DNA of 62,880 nucleotides from Pseudorhodoplanes sp. (lineage in GTDB: Bacteria > Pseudomonadota > Alphaproteobacteria > Rhizobiales > Xanthobacteraceae), in contig JABARS010000031.1 in assembly GCA_019187085.1 (NCBI GenBank), positions 1-62,880 of the forward strand, read 5' to 3'. Positions 28,134 through 36,951 of this stretch are shown in pieces (the stretch's first letter is position 1; the number at the start of each line of letters is the position of its first letter). The notes under the pieces were generated by a model. That model searched no databases and was not told where the DNA came from. It saw nothing but the letters and a program-made list of their open reading frames with translations. The translations under genes and the position numbers were made by a program.

Positions 28134-28735
28134 CGGGTCTCCAGGAGGCGCGCGGCATAGCGCGCCATGAGATCGGCTTCGAGATTGAGCAGCGAACCGG
28201 CCTGCACTCCGCCGAGGGTGGTGACGGAAAGCGTGTGGGGAATGATCAGCACGGAAAAGCGTTCGCCCTCGACCGTATTCACCGTGAGCGATACCCCGTC
28301 GAGCGCGACGGAGCCTTTGGTGGCGATGAAGCGCGACAATGCCGCCGGCGCTTCCAGATCGAGCCGCATCTGGCCGTCCAGATCGGTCCGCGCCGCCACT
28401 TTGGCGAGCCCGTCAACATGGCCGCTGACGATGTGGCCGCCGAGTTCATCGCCGGCCCGCAGCGAGCGTTCGAGATTGATGCGCGTACCCGCCTGCCACT
28501 CCCCGGCCGTCGTCAGGCGCAGCGTCTCGGACGCGGCATCGACGCTGAACACGGTACGCCCGCCGTCGCGGGCGAGATCGACCACCGTCAGGCAGACCCC
28601 GGAACAGGCGATCGAGGCGCCGAGCGCGATCGAGTCCGCCTCATAGCGGCACGCGATGGAAAGGCGATTAAGACCGTCGCCGCGTGCCGTCACCGCCGTC
28701 ACTTCGCCAATGTCGGTCACGATTCCGGTAAACAT
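28130..28735 (-). CDS. ribE: Riboflavin synthase alpha chain
   Basis: A 201-residue enzyme that dismutates two lumazines to give riboflavin. It starts with the invariant MFTGIVTDIGEV and has two lumazine-binding repeats, the second around FIATKGSVALDGVSLTV; catalytic Ser and Cys regions (ACSGVCLTV) are intact. The ATG at 28735 lies one base from the ribD stop. Its TAG stop (28132-28130 on the minus strand) lies inside the end of repeat copy 1, so the C-terminus (LLETR) is set by the repeat. Confidence 0.95.
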   Translation of the reverse strand: MFTGIVTDIGEVTAVTARGDGLNRLSIACRYEADSIALGASIACSGVCLTVVDLARDGGRTVFSVDAASETLRLTTAGEWQAGTRINLERSLRAGDELGGHIVSGHVDGLAKVAARTDLDGQMRLDLEAPAALSRFIATKGSVALDGVSLTVNTVEGERFSVLIIPHTLSVTTLGGVQAGSLLNLEADLMARYAARLLETR

Positions 28736-28736
28736 G

Positions 28737-29864
28737 TCAGTCCGATCCATAGATTGTCACGCGGTCGGCGCCGAGCGTGGCCGTTTCGCGCTCGCTCAAT
28801 CCACCCTGCGCAAGCGCGGCGTCAAGGGTGAGGCCGTCGAACGGGGCGATGCCGTCCGCCCCGATGGCGGCCTGTCCACGCAGCAGCACGAACTCGTCAA
28901 CCATCGCCGCTTTAACCGCGGCGGTTGCGACGGTCGGGCCGCCCTCGATCAGAAGGCGCGTGATCCCGCGCGCGGCAAGTTCGCGTAGCACCGCCGGCAA
29001 GGCCGGCGGCGTGCCGTCATTTTCTTCGATACGGACGATGTCGACGCCCTCGGCCGCAAGCGCCTGCGCGCGCTCCTGCGGGGCATGCGCTCCGGCAAAG
29101 ACGGATACCGGCGTCTCGCGGGCGGTCCGGACCAGACGGCTCGACAACGGCAGCCGCAGGTCCGTGTCGAGGACAACGCGGACCGGCGAGGATTTCTCGA
29201 GGCCCGGCAGCCGGCAGGTCAGGAGCGGATCGTCGGCAAGCACCGTGCCGATACCGATCAGAATCGCATCATGCCGGGCACGCATCAGGTGGACGTAAGC
29301 GTTGGCGGCGTCGGCGGTGATGGCAACGCGCGTGCGTCCCGCGCCCGCTACCTTGCCGTCGGCCGAGACCGCGAGCTTGAGCGTCACATGCGGGCGGCCG
29401 TCGCGCACGCGATGAATATGGCCGGAATGATCGCGCAGCGCCTCGCGCGCGCACAGTCCGACATCAACACTGATGCCGGCGGCGCGCAGGCGCGCATGGC
29501 CCTCTCCCGCCACTTTCGGATTGGGATCCTCAATGGCGGTCACCACACGCGCGAGCCCCGCCGCGATGATGGCGTCCACGCAAGGCGGAGTCTTGCCGTA
29601 ATGCGAGCATGGCTCAAGCGTCGCAAACAGCGTGCCGCCGCGCGCGTCTGCCCCCGCGCGCCGGATCGCCTCGGTCTCGGCATGCGGCCGCCCGCCCGGC
29701 TGCGTCCAGCCGCGGCCGCATACGACGCCGTCCCGCACGATGACCGCGCCGACGGCCGGATTGGGCCAGGTATTGCCGAGACCGCGTCGGCCGAGCGCCA
29801 GCGCCACCCGCATGAAACGCTCATCCCCGGTCTGGAAGGATGCCGCGGCCACGGTGCGTGTCAC
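28737..29864 (-). CDS. ribD: Bifunctional riboflavin deaminase/reductase RibD
   Basis: A 375-residue enzyme with an N-terminal cytidine-deaminase-like domain (zinc site HAETEAI and [11 protein letters not shown], residues about 50-95) and a C-terminal dihydrofolate-reductase-like domain from about residue 150 ([35 protein letters not shown]). It carries out two consecutive steps of riboflavin synthesis. The GTG start at 29864 overlaps the nrdR stop by four bases, indicating coupling. Confidence 0.96.
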   Translation of the reverse strand: MTRTVAAASFQTGDERFMRVALALGRRGLGNTWPNPAVGAVIVRDGVVCGRGWTQPGGRPHAETEAIRRAGADARGGTLFATLEPCSHYGKTPPCVDAIIAAGLARVVTAIEDPNPKVAGEGHARLRAAGISVDVGLCAREALRDHSGHIHRVRDGRPHVTLKLAVSADGKVAGAGRTRVAITADAANAYVHLMRARHDAILIGIGTVLADDPLLTCRLPGLEKSSPVRVVLDTDLRLPLSSRLVRTARETPVSVFAGAHAPQERAQALAAEGVDIVRIEENDGTPPALPAVLRELAARGITRLLIEGGPTVATAAVKAAMVDEFVLLRGQAAIGADGIAPFDGLTLDAALAQGGLSERETATLGADRVTIYGSD

Positions 29865-30337
29865 TTGCGCGGCGTGGGAGCGGCCTCTTCACCCGACAGT
29901 TCATCGAGCGCCGCCTGAAAGTCCTTCGGCTCGCGGAAATTCCGGTAGACGGACGCAAAGCGCACGTAAGCCACGTCGTCGAGCGCGCGCAGGTGCTCCA
30001 TCACCGTCTCGCCGATCGTCTCGGACGTGATCTCGCTCTCGCCGAGATTTTCCAGCTCACGCACGATTTTTGAGACGAGCTGCTCGACGCGCTCGGGATC
30101 GACGTCGCGCTTGCGCAACGCGATCTGCACCGAGCGCATGAGCTTGTCGCGGTCGAACGGCACGCGCCGGCCGTTGCGCTTGATCACGGTCAGCTCCCGC
30201 AACTGCACGCGCTCGAACGTGGTGAAGCGGAAATTGCAGGAAAGGCACACGCGCCGGCGCCGGATGGCGGCCGAATCCTCGGTCGGCCGCGAATCCTTCA
30301 CCTGCGTATCCAGGCTGCCGCAGCTCGGACAGCGCAT
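29861..30337 (-). CDS. nrdR: Transcriptional repressor NrdR
   Basis: A 158-residue regulator of ribonucleotide reductase genes. The N-terminal zinc ribbon is [17 protein letters not shown] with the second pair in [16 protein letters not shown]; the ATP-cone begins at [15 protein letters not shown]. The placement between glyA and ribD is the conserved alphaproteobacterial arrangement. The start is ten bases from the glyA stop. Confidence 0.97.
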   Translation of the reverse strand: MRCPSCGSLDTQVKDSRPTEDSAAIRRRRVCLSCNFRFTTFERVQLRELTVIKRNGRRVPFDRDKLMRSVQIALRKRDVDPERVEQLVSKIVRELENLGESEITSETIGETVMEHLRALDDVAYVRFASVYRNFREPKDFQAALDELSGEEAAPTPRK

Positions 30338-30346
30338 CGTCCGCCC

Positions 30347-31654
30347 TCACGCCTGATAGATCGGAAAGCGTGCCAGCAATGTCTTGACCCGGTCGCGCAC
30401 GGCGGCCTCCGTCAGCGGGTCCGCTTCCACGCCGCGCTGCGAGAGCACGTCGAGCAGATCGGCGATCATCTCGCCGACCTGGCGGAATTCGGCGATCCCG
30501 AAGCCGCGCGTCGTGCCGGCCGGCGAACCGAGCCGGATGCCCGACGTGACGGTCGGCTTTTCGGGGTCGAAGGGAATGCCGTTCTTGTTGCAGGTGATAT
30601 GGGCGCGGCCGAGCGCGGATTCGGAAACCTTGCCGGTCAGGCTCTTCGGGCGCAGGTCGACCAGCATCAGGTGCGTGTCGGTCCCGCCCGATACGATGTC
30701 GAAGCCGCGCGACTTCAGCGTCTCGGCGAGCGCCTTGGCATTCTCCACGACGTTGCGCGCATAGGTCTTGAACGAGGGCCGCAACGCTTCCCCGAACGCC
30801 ACCGCCTTCGCCGCGATGACGTGCATGAGCGGACCGCCCTGCAGGCCCGGAAACACTGCCGTATTGATCTTCTTGGCCAGTTCCTCGTCGTTGGTCAGGA
30901 TCACGCCGCCGCGCGGGCCGCGCAGCGTCTTGTGTGTCGTGGTGGTCACGACATGGGCATGCGGGAATGGCGAGGGGTGCGCACCGCCCGCGACCAGGCC
31001 GGCAAAATGCGCCATATCGACGAACAGTTTGGCCCCGACCTCGTCGGCGATCTCGCGGAAGCGGCGGAAGTCGATGATGCGGGGATAGGCCGAGCCGCCG
31101 GCGATGATCACCTTCGGACGATGCTCGCGGGCGAGATTCGCCACTTCTGCGAGGTCGATCTGGTGGTCGTCGCGCCGCACGTTATAGGGCACCGCGTTGA
31201 ACCACTTTCCCGACATGTTGATTTTCATGCCGTGGGTCAGATGCCCGCCGGCGGTCAGATTGAGGCCGAGAAATGTGTCGCCGGGATCCATAAGCGCCAT
31301 GAAAACAGCGGTATTGGCGGAGGCACCGGAGTGCGGCTGCACGTTGGCGAAGCCGCAGCCGAACAATCGGGTGACGCGGTCGATCGCGAGCTGCTCGGCG
31401 ATATCGACGAACTGGCAGCCGCCGTAATAGCGCTTGCCCGGATAACCCTCGGCATACTTGTTGGTCAAGACCGAGCCCTGCGCCTCCAGAACCGCCCGGC
31501 TGACGATGTTTTCCGACGCAATCAGCTCGATCTCGTCGCGCTGGCGACCGAGCTCCTGGCCGATCGCGGCGGCGATTTCCGGATCGGATTGCGCCAGCGT
31601 GGCGCTGAACAGATCGTCCGCCTGCGGGCGGGATTGGCGATCGGGGACTGACAT
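30347..31654 (-). CDS. glyA: Serine hydroxymethyltransferase
   Basis: A 435-residue PLP enzyme that interconverts serine and glycine with transfer of a one-carbon unit to tetrahydrofolate. The N-terminal [20 protein letters not shown], the YYGGCQFVD segment and the PLP-lysine motif [14 protein letters not shown] (Lys in THKT) are all present. The ATG at 31654 (MSVPDRQSR) is preferred; the upstream frame has no conserved residues. It leads the nrdR-ribD operon. Confidence 0.97.
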   Translation of the reverse strand: MSVPDRQSRPQADDLFSATLAQSDPEIAAAIGQELGRQRDEIELIASENIVSRAVLEAQGSVLTNKYAEGYPGKRYYGGCQFVDIAEQLAIDRVTRLFGCGFANVQPHSGASANTAVFMALMDPGDTFLGLNLTAGGHLTHGMKINMSGKWFNAVPYNVRRDDHQIDLAEVANLAREHRPKVIIAGGSAYPRIIDFRRFREIADEVGAKLFVDMAHFAGLVAGGAHPSPFPHAHVVTTTTHKTLRGPRGGVILTNDEELAKKINTAVFPGLQGGPLMHVIAAKAVAFGEALRPSFKTYARNVVENAKALAETLKSRGFDIVSGGTDTHLMLVDLRPKSLTGKVSESALGRAHITCNKNGIPFDPEKPTVTSGIRLGSPAGTTRGFGIAEFRQVGEMIADLLDVLSQRGVEADPLTEAAVRDRVKTLLARFPIYQA

Positions 31655-31855
31655 CGAACGACTCCTGAATAGGTCCCGCGACGGGACCAAACCGCATCTG
31701 CAGCGCGCCGGGACGGGATGGCGGCCGATAGCATATCTGCCGTCGTGCGCCAAGGCTTGGCGACAAGATTTGGCGACCGGCAATCGGATGCGCCCAACAT
31801 CTAGTGATTTTCAGATGGGTTCGCAGGGCGGCCGCCCATCAACGCCATGGCCGCC

Positions 31856-32056
31856 CTAGCCTGCCGCCAGCGCTGCGAGCCGGGCCTTCAGCTTCGAAAG
31901 CGCAAGCCGCTGCAAGTCGGATTGGGCGGCGCTGGCCGGGCCCATGACCGTGATTTCCGTTCCGGTCGCGACATCGATCGCCGCCACCCGTACCACCGCG
32001 CCGATCGCCCGGTATTCGAACAGCACTTCGCGTCCATCGGTGCCGCCCGCCCCCAT
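31856..32056 (-). CDS. Small conserved alphaproteobacterial protein (DUF6898-like)
   Basis: A 66-residue protein beginning MGAGGTDGREVLFEYRAIG and continuing VRVAAIDVATGTEITVMGP, then a basic helical C-terminus (LALSKLKARLAAL). The pattern matches small uncharacterised proteins in Hyphomicrobiales that I recall as DUF6898; the family name is from memory. It lies directly downstream of the L,D-transpeptidase gene, three bases after its stop, and 201 bp upstream of glyA. Function unknown. Confidence 0.65.
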   Translation of the reverse strand: MGAGGTDGREVLFEYRAIGAVVRVAAIDVATGTEITVMGPASAAQSDLQRLALSKLKARLAALAAG

Positions 32057-32059
32057 AGC

Positions 32060-33316
32060 TCAACCCCGGTTGACCGGCGCATAGGCGGTGCCGACGCCGT
32101 CGCGGCTGTAAATATCCTCGCGAAACTGCGCCACGCCGTCAGCGCCGACCCAGGCCGTGACATAGACCCAATAGATCGGCACCGGGCGGGCGATCCGCGC
32201 GTCGCGGCGATCCCCGTTCTGGATCACCCGGTCGATCTCCGCGCGCGGCCATTCGGACGATTCCGCGAGCAGCCAATAGACAAGCGCACGCACGTCCTGC
32301 ACGCGGACACAGCCGGAGGAATGGAAGCGGAAGTCGTCTCCGAACAGGTTCTTGTACGGCGTGTCGTGCATGTACACGCCATGCGCGGAGGGGAAATTGA
32401 TGCGGATCGAGCCGAGCGAGTTGAAGTCGCCCGGATCCTGCTTGAAGTGGTAATTGGCCGCTTCCGAGGAGAACCAGTTGATCTGCGCCGGCGATAATTC
32501 ATAGCCGCGTGCATCGATAATGCGGATGCGGTTCTTGGTCAGATAATCGGGCTCCGCCTGCATGCGCGGAATGAGATCGCGCCGCACGATCGACAGCGGC
32601 ACCGTCCAGAACGGATTGAAATTGATTTCGACGATGCGGCTGTGGATGTCCGGCGACGGCCGGTCCGGCTTGCCGACCACGGCGCTGTGGCGCGAAACGG
32701 TCGCCCCGTTCTCCACCGCCTCGATCTGCGCCGCCGGGATGTTGCACATCACATAACGCGCGCCGAGCGCCCCGCTCATGCTACGCAGACGCACCAGGTT
32801 GATCCGCAATTGTTGCAGCCGCAGGGCGGCGGTGACATTGAGCGCGGCCAGCGTCTTGTCGCGCACAATGCCATCGGGGGTCAGGCCATTGCGCACCTGG
32901 AAGCGCAAGAGCGCCGCCTCGACCTCGTGATCAAATGTCGATCCGTCAACAAGGCCCGGATCGAGATCGCCCTCCATCGTCAGGCGATGGCGCAGCGCCG
33001 CCACCGCGCCATGCCGCGCGCCGCGCTGCAGCCGGTCGACCGCACGGATCATGGGCCAGCCGCCACGCGCTGCGACGTTTTCATAATAGGCGATTGCCCG
33101 CTCGGTATTGTCGAGCGTCAGCTGCGACAGCATCGGCGCACCCGGTGTCGCTGCGTATAGCTGCTCGCGGGAGGCGATCTGCGGCCGATGCGTTTGTGCA
33201 AATGCCGGCGATATCGCGAACGGACCGGTCATCGCCGCAAACGCGCTATCGCGCAGACCGCGGAGCACGCCGCGCCTGCCAATCGGTGACGCGACCAATC
33301 GAGCCGTTCCGTCCAT
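32060..33316 (-). CDS. L,D-transpeptidase with peptidoglycan-binding domain (YcbB/LdtD-like)
   Basis: A 418-residue secreted enzyme that makes 3-3 peptidoglycan cross-links or anchors proteins to peptidoglycan. The N-terminus has a twin-arginine-like RRGVLRGLRDSAFAAM and cleavage near AFA. A peptidoglycan-binding segment (EAALLRFQVRNGLTPDGIVRDKTLAALNV) precedes the YkuD catalytic domain. The nucleophile Cys and its partner residues are in HGVYMHDTPYKNLF and FHSSGCVRVQD. Start at the ATG at 33316. The LdtR regulator at 34863 lies two genes away; in Liberibacter, LdtR activates an L,D-transpeptidase. Confidence 0.88.
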   Translation of the reverse strand: MDGTARLVASPIGRRGVLRGLRDSAFAAMTGPFAISPAFAQTHRPQIASREQLYAATPGAPMLSQLTLDNTERAIAYYENVAARGGWPMIRAVDRLQRGARHGAVAALRHRLTMEGDLDPGLVDGSTFDHEVEAALLRFQVRNGLTPDGIVRDKTLAALNVTAALRLQQLRINLVRLRSMSGALGARYVMCNIPAAQIEAVENGATVSRHSAVVGKPDRPSPDIHSRIVEINFNPFWTVPLSIVRRDLIPRMQAEPDYLTKNRIRIIDARGYELSPAQINWFSSEAANYHFKQDPGDFNSLGSIRINFPSAHGVYMHDTPYKNLFGDDFRFHSSGCVRVQDVRALVYWLLAESSEWPRAEIDRVIQNGDRRDARIARPVPIYWVYVTAWVGADGVAQFREDIYSRDGVGTAYAPVNRG

Positions 33317-33425
33317 GTCCCGCCCCTCCGCGAAACGGACATACGAATCCGCCTCCAGAGTCCCGTTACCCGGACGAGGCCACCCCGCCTCGCTGCCGGA
33401 TGCACCCGTTATTTGCGCAGATTTC

Positions 33426-34805
33426 TTAAGTGATTCTGACCGTGACGGCGAATAGATCGCCGGCAAGGCCGCCGGCCGCCCGTTCGGGGACGAGGTCGGG
33501 CGCCAGTTCGGCGAGCGGCAGAAGCAAGGGCTCGGGACGGCCGAACGGGATCACTGTGTCGCCGGCATCGACCAGCCGGTTGCGGCCCGCCTGCTTGGCC
33601 CGATAAAGACGGCCATCGGCGCGCTGGAGCAGCTCCGGCCAGTCCCGCAGGGCGTCCGTATCGGCTTCCGCCAGTCCGACGCTGACAGTCTGGCGGCTGC
33701 CGTCCGGCCGGTCGGCGAGGCCTGCATCGCAGATTTCGGTCATCACGGCCGCGGCCGAGGCGGCGTCGGTCTCCGGCAGCAGAACGACGAATTCCTCCCC
33801 GCCCCAGCGGATGAGCGCGTCGCCCGACCGCAGGCGCCGCCGCAGGCCCGACGCCACGTCGCGCAACACGCCGTCGCCGGCGTCATGGCCGTAGCGGTCA
33901 TTGACCTGCTTGAACAAATCGAGGTCGAGCAGCGCGACCGCGAGCGGCCGGCGCGTGCGACGCGCCTGCGCGAACTCGATCGTCATCAGTTCGATGCCGA
34001 CGCGACGCACCAATGCGCCGGTCAACTGGTCGATCGCGGAATTGGCATGCAGGTCGACGAGCAGCTTCAACTGGCTCACCGAGCACACCACGGTCGTGAG
34101 CATCACGCCGGCCATCAGGCCGATCACCGCGACAATCTGAATCCAGATCCCGCCGCCGGTCTCATGGCTGGCAATAAAGATGACCGCGAGCAACGGCACA
34201 CAGGACAGCGCCATCGCCTCGAGCAGGGTCAGCGGAAAGATCGCAATGCCGGCCGCGAGCGCGATCGGCATCAGCAGATATTGCGCATGGCCAATCTGGT
34301 TCAGGTCGTTGTTGCCGGTCATCGAAAAGGCGGCGTGCACGTAGGCGAAGAAGACGACGCCGGTGGCGACCGTCAGTCCGATGGCGCGGATACCCTGTTG
34401 CGGATCGTAGCAATCGATCCGCAGACCCGCGATGGCAAGGAACGCGACGAAGACCGCACCGCGACCGAGAACGATCAGGCCGAACAGGTTGGTGTCGCCG
34501 CCGATCAGCGCATAGTCGACCGGAATCCAGGCGAGCGTCACGACCGCGAGGAAGATCGCCGCCGCCCCCAGCCGTTCCGACACGAACTGCATGCGCCGGT
34601 GCGCCAGCAGCACGTCGTGCCAGCGCGCCGAAACGAGCGTCGGCGGAAGCGACAGAATTCCTAGAAGTGCGCGGAAATGGGTGACGAGCGCCGACCACGA
34701 AGCGGCCTGCGCGCACCAGTTCGCCGAGGCGTCGCCGTCGGAGGGCGCGGGCATTCGCGTTCTGCCCGCGGCGTTCCGTGCCGCGGCACGCTCCACAACC
34801 CCCAT
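33426..34805 (-). CDS. Membrane-anchored diguanylate cyclase (GGDEF)
   Basis: A 459-residue protein. Residues about 75-235 form five or six membrane helices of a MASE-like sensor without a named ligand motif. The C-terminal GGDEF domain starts with SAIDQLTGALVRR and has DLDLFKQVNDRYGHDAGD and the catalytic RWGGEEFVVLLPE; no EAL domain follows. It should synthesise c-di-GMP at the inner membrane. It sits between ldtR and the L,D-transpeptidase on the same strand, so the three may share control. The C-terminal tail after the domain is not recognised. Confidence 0.9.
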   Translation of the reverse strand: MGVVERAAARNAAGRTRMPAPSDGDASANWCAQAASWSALVTHFRALLGILSLPPTLVSARWHDVLLAHRRMQFVSERLGAAAIFLAVVTLAWIPVDYALIGGDTNLFGLIVLGRGAVFVAFLAIAGLRIDCYDPQQGIRAIGLTVATGVVFFAYVHAAFSMTGNNDLNQIGHAQYLLMPIALAAGIAIFPLTLLEAMALSCVPLLAVIFIASHETGGGIWIQIVAVIGLMAGVMLTTVVCSVSQLKLLVDLHANSAIDQLTGALVRRVGIELMTIEFAQARRTRRPLAVALLDLDLFKQVNDRYGHDAGDGVLRDVASGLRRRLRSGDALIRWGGEEFVVLLPETDAASAAAVMTEICDAGLADRPDGSRQTVSVGLAEADTDALRDWPELLQRADGRLYRAKQAGRNRLVDAGDTVIPFGRPEPLLLPLAELAPDLVPERAAGGLAGDLFAVTVRIT

Positions 34806-34862
34806 CCCGACGTCCCCTGCTTCGTAATGTTGGTAGCGCGACCAGAACCCGGCACGCGCGCG

Positions 34863-35381
34863 TCAGAGACGATAGAGGATCTGGTCCGTCCAGAAGCGTT
34901 CGAGCCGGTGCAGCGACTTGTTCAGCGTCGAGAACTCGTCCGGACTGATGCCGCCGACCTGTTCGACCGTGCGAACGTGCTTCTGATAGAGAGTCTCGAC
35001 GATGTCGCGCACCTCGCGGCCCTTGTCGGTCAGCTTGATGCGAACCGAGCGCCGGTCGACCCGCGAACGCTGGTGATCGAGGAAACCCATCTCGACGAGC
35101 TTCTTGAGATTGTAGGAGACGTTCGAGCCGAGATAGTAGCCGCGCGTGCGCAATTCGCCGGCGGTGAGTTCCTTGTCGCCGATATTGTAGAGCAGCAGCG
35201 CCTGAACCGAATTGATGTCCGCGCGACCACGACGATCGAATTCGTCCTTGATCACATCAAGCAGGCGGCGATGCAGACGCTCGACCAAAGTCAGCGCTTC
35301 GAGATAAAGCGGCCGGACAAGCTCGTGACGCTGCGCGCTCTGCGAGGCAACGGGCTCGACCGTCTTGGCAACGGCTTTCAT
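34863..35381 (-). CDS. ldtR: MarR-family regulator LdtR
   Basis: A 172-residue winged-helix protein. The DNA-binding part reads ELTAGELRTRGYYLGSNVSYNLKKLVEMGFLDHQRSRVDRRSVRIKLTDKGREV, typical of MarR and very close to the LdtR family first described in Liberibacter asiaticus, where it regulates cell-wall transpeptidase genes and binds benzbromarone-type ligands. The ATG at 35381 follows AAAGG. A perfect inverted repeat GAATAAA-N7-TTTATTC at 35481 lies upstream and may be an autoregulatory site. Confidence 0.9.
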   Translation of the reverse strand: MKAVAKTVEPVASQSAQRHELVRPLYLEALTLVERLHRRLLDVIKDEFDRRGRADINSVQALLLYNIGDKELTAGELRTRGYYLGSNVSYNLKKLVEMGFLDHQRSRVDRRSVRIKLTDKGREVRDIVETLYQKHVRTVEQVGGISPDEFSTLNKSLHRLERFWTDQILYRL

Positions 35382-35480
35382 GATGACGCCTTTCAGTTCT
35401 TTTTTTCGCGGACGAGACCCTGTTATTCCCGTCCAGGGCGCCACCGTAGAGCTTACGGTTGAAGATCGGCTTAAAACACA

Positions 35481-35501
35481 GAATAAAGATTAGGTTTATT
35501 C
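35481..35501. promoter_or_regulatory. Candidate LdtR autoregulatory operator
   Basis: GAATAAA-GATTAGG-TTTATTC, a perfect 7-bp inverted repeat with a 7-bp spacer in AT-rich DNA, 100 bp before the ldtR start. Its size and place suit a MarR dimer site. No copy is seen upstream of the L,D-transpeptidase, so autoregulation is the more direct reading. Confidence 0.45.
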
Positions 35502-35563
35502 GCGATAGTGAATCCTTCGATGACATTCAAATGCGGGCGGATTTCGTCAGATTCCGTTCACCA

Positions 35564-36457
35564 TCAGCGCGGCGAATTGCGCAGGAAACGGATGATTCCG
35601 GAAAAATCGCGCCCGGCTTCGCCGCTGTCGACGAAACGCTGGTAAATCGATCCCGCTTGCGCGCCGAGCGGCGTGCTGGCGCCGGCGCTTCCGGCTGCTT
35701 CCTGCGCAAGACGGAGGTCCTTGAGCATCATCGCCGCGGTGAAGCCCGCCTGATAGTCGCGATTGGCCGGCGATGTCGGCACCGGTCCCGGCACCGGACA
35801 ATAGGTGGTCATCGACCAGCACTGGCCGGAGGACTTCGAGGAAATATCGAACAGCTTCTGTGCGTCGAGGCCGAGCTTCTCGGCGAGAACGAAGGCTTCG
35901 CTCACCGCGATCATCGACACGCCGAGGATCATGTTGTTGCAGATTTTCGCGGCCTGCCCGTTGCCGGCACCGCCGGCATGGACGATGGTCTTGCCCATCG
36001 CATCGAGAAACGGCTTCGCCTTGGCGAATGCGTCATCCGTGCCGCCGACCATGAAGGTGAGCGTGCCCGCCTGCGCGCCGCCGACGCCGCCGGAGACCGG
36101 CGCGTCCACCATCAATAGCCCCTTCTCGTGCGCCGCCTTCGCCACCGCGCGTGCGCTCTCGACATCGATGGTCGATGAATCGATCAGCACGGCGCCGGCT
36201 TTGGCATGCGCCACGATGCCCGCCGCTCCGAGATAGACCTCCCGCACTTCCTTGCCGGACGGCAGCATCGTGACGATGACGTCGGAACGGCGCGCGAGAT
36301 CGGCGACATCGGCTGCCGCATCCCCGCCCGCGTCCTTGACCTTACCGACGGCGGCCGCGCTGACGTCGAGCCCGATCACGCGATGGCCGGCCTTGATCAG
36401 ATTCTGGGCCATCGGCAAGCCCATATTCCCCAACCCGATGAATCCAACCGACGCCAT
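35564..36457 (-). CDS. mmsB: 3-hydroxyisobutyrate dehydrogenase
   Basis: A 297-residue NAD-dependent dehydrogenase of valine catabolism, oxidising 3-hydroxyisobutyrate to methylmalonate semialdehyde. The Rossmann motif GFIGLGNMGLPMAQNL opens the protein, the substrate loop is DAPVSGGVGGAQAG, and the catalytic Lys is in GNGQAAKICNNM. The ATG at 36457 follows GGGGAGGAGATC, a strong ribosome binding site. It closes the valine operon after the small membrane protein; the next step, methylmalonate semialdehyde dehydrogenase, is not in this window. Confidence 0.94.
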   Translation of the reverse strand: MASVGFIGLGNMGLPMAQNLIKAGHRVIGLDVSAAAVGKVKDAGGDAAADVADLARRSDVIVTMLPSGKEVREVYLGAAGIVAHAKAGAVLIDSSTIDVESARAVAKAAHEKGLLMVDAPVSGGVGGAQAGTLTFMVGGTDDAFAKAKPFLDAMGKTIVHAGGAGNGQAAKICNNMILGVSMIAVSEAFVLAEKLGLDAQKLFDISSKSSGQCWSMTTYCPVPGPVPTSPANRDYQAGFTAAMMLKDLRLAQEAAGSAGASTPLGAQAGSIYQRFVDSGEAGRDFSGIIRFLRNSPR

Positions 36458-36501
36458 GATCTCCTCCCCGTTCCCGCGATGCCGCGGATTATTGAATTGC
36501 C

Positions 36502-36951
36502 TCAGTGCGGATGTTCGCGCGCCGACTGAAGCGCAAGCGCAAGATAAGCGGCCAGCAGCCCGATCTCGACCAGCACGACGACCCAGCGGCCGCCGTAAAT
36601 CTGCGGAAAGAACACCTCCACCGCCGCCATCGACACCGCCGCCGTCAGCCAGACGACCGCGCCCCACACCGCGGCGAGCCACAACCCGACCGCGGCGACG
36701 AGATCGATCACCGCGAAATAGACCGTCGCCGTCTGCCACGGCAGCGTATGGAAGGTGAAATTGTTCTCCGGCCCGTCGCCGATGCCGAGCACGATCGCCC
36801 AGTGGAACAATCCCTTGAGCATCGACAGCACCGCCATCGCGCGCAGGAACAAGACGAGGCGCCAGGTCCACGCGCCCTCCGGCTTCGCCCGCGCCCCGGC
36901 TTTCTGGGGCTGCAGCGTGCGGATCGGTTCGCTGTCGTCGGCGCTGTTCAT
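36502..36951 (-). CDS. Small integral membrane protein (DUF6163-like)
   Basis: A 149-residue protein with four predicted helices (about residues 35-55, 70-95, 98-118 and 122-142) and a polar N-terminus MNSADDSEPIRTLQPQK. The last helices (VVVLVEIGLLAAYLALAL) end in a His-containing tail. It matches a family I recall as DUF6163, typical of Rhizobiales valine loci. The ATG overlaps the preceding hydrolase stop (ATGA), so it is translationally coupled with valine-degradation genes. Its role is unknown. Confidence 0.7.
   Translation of the reverse strand: MNSADDSEPIRTLQPQKAGARAKPEGAWTWRLVLFLRAMAVLSMLKGLFHWAIVLGIGDGPENNFTFHTLPWQTATVYFAVIDLVAAVGLWLAAVWGAVVWLTAAVSMAAVEVFFPQIYGGRWVVVLVEIGLLAAYLALALQSAREHPH

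Noticed and set aside
26963..31654. FMN or TPP riboswitch in the rib-thiL operon
   Set aside because: Intergenic spaces in the operon are too short except for the repeat, whose stems do not match either riboswitch.
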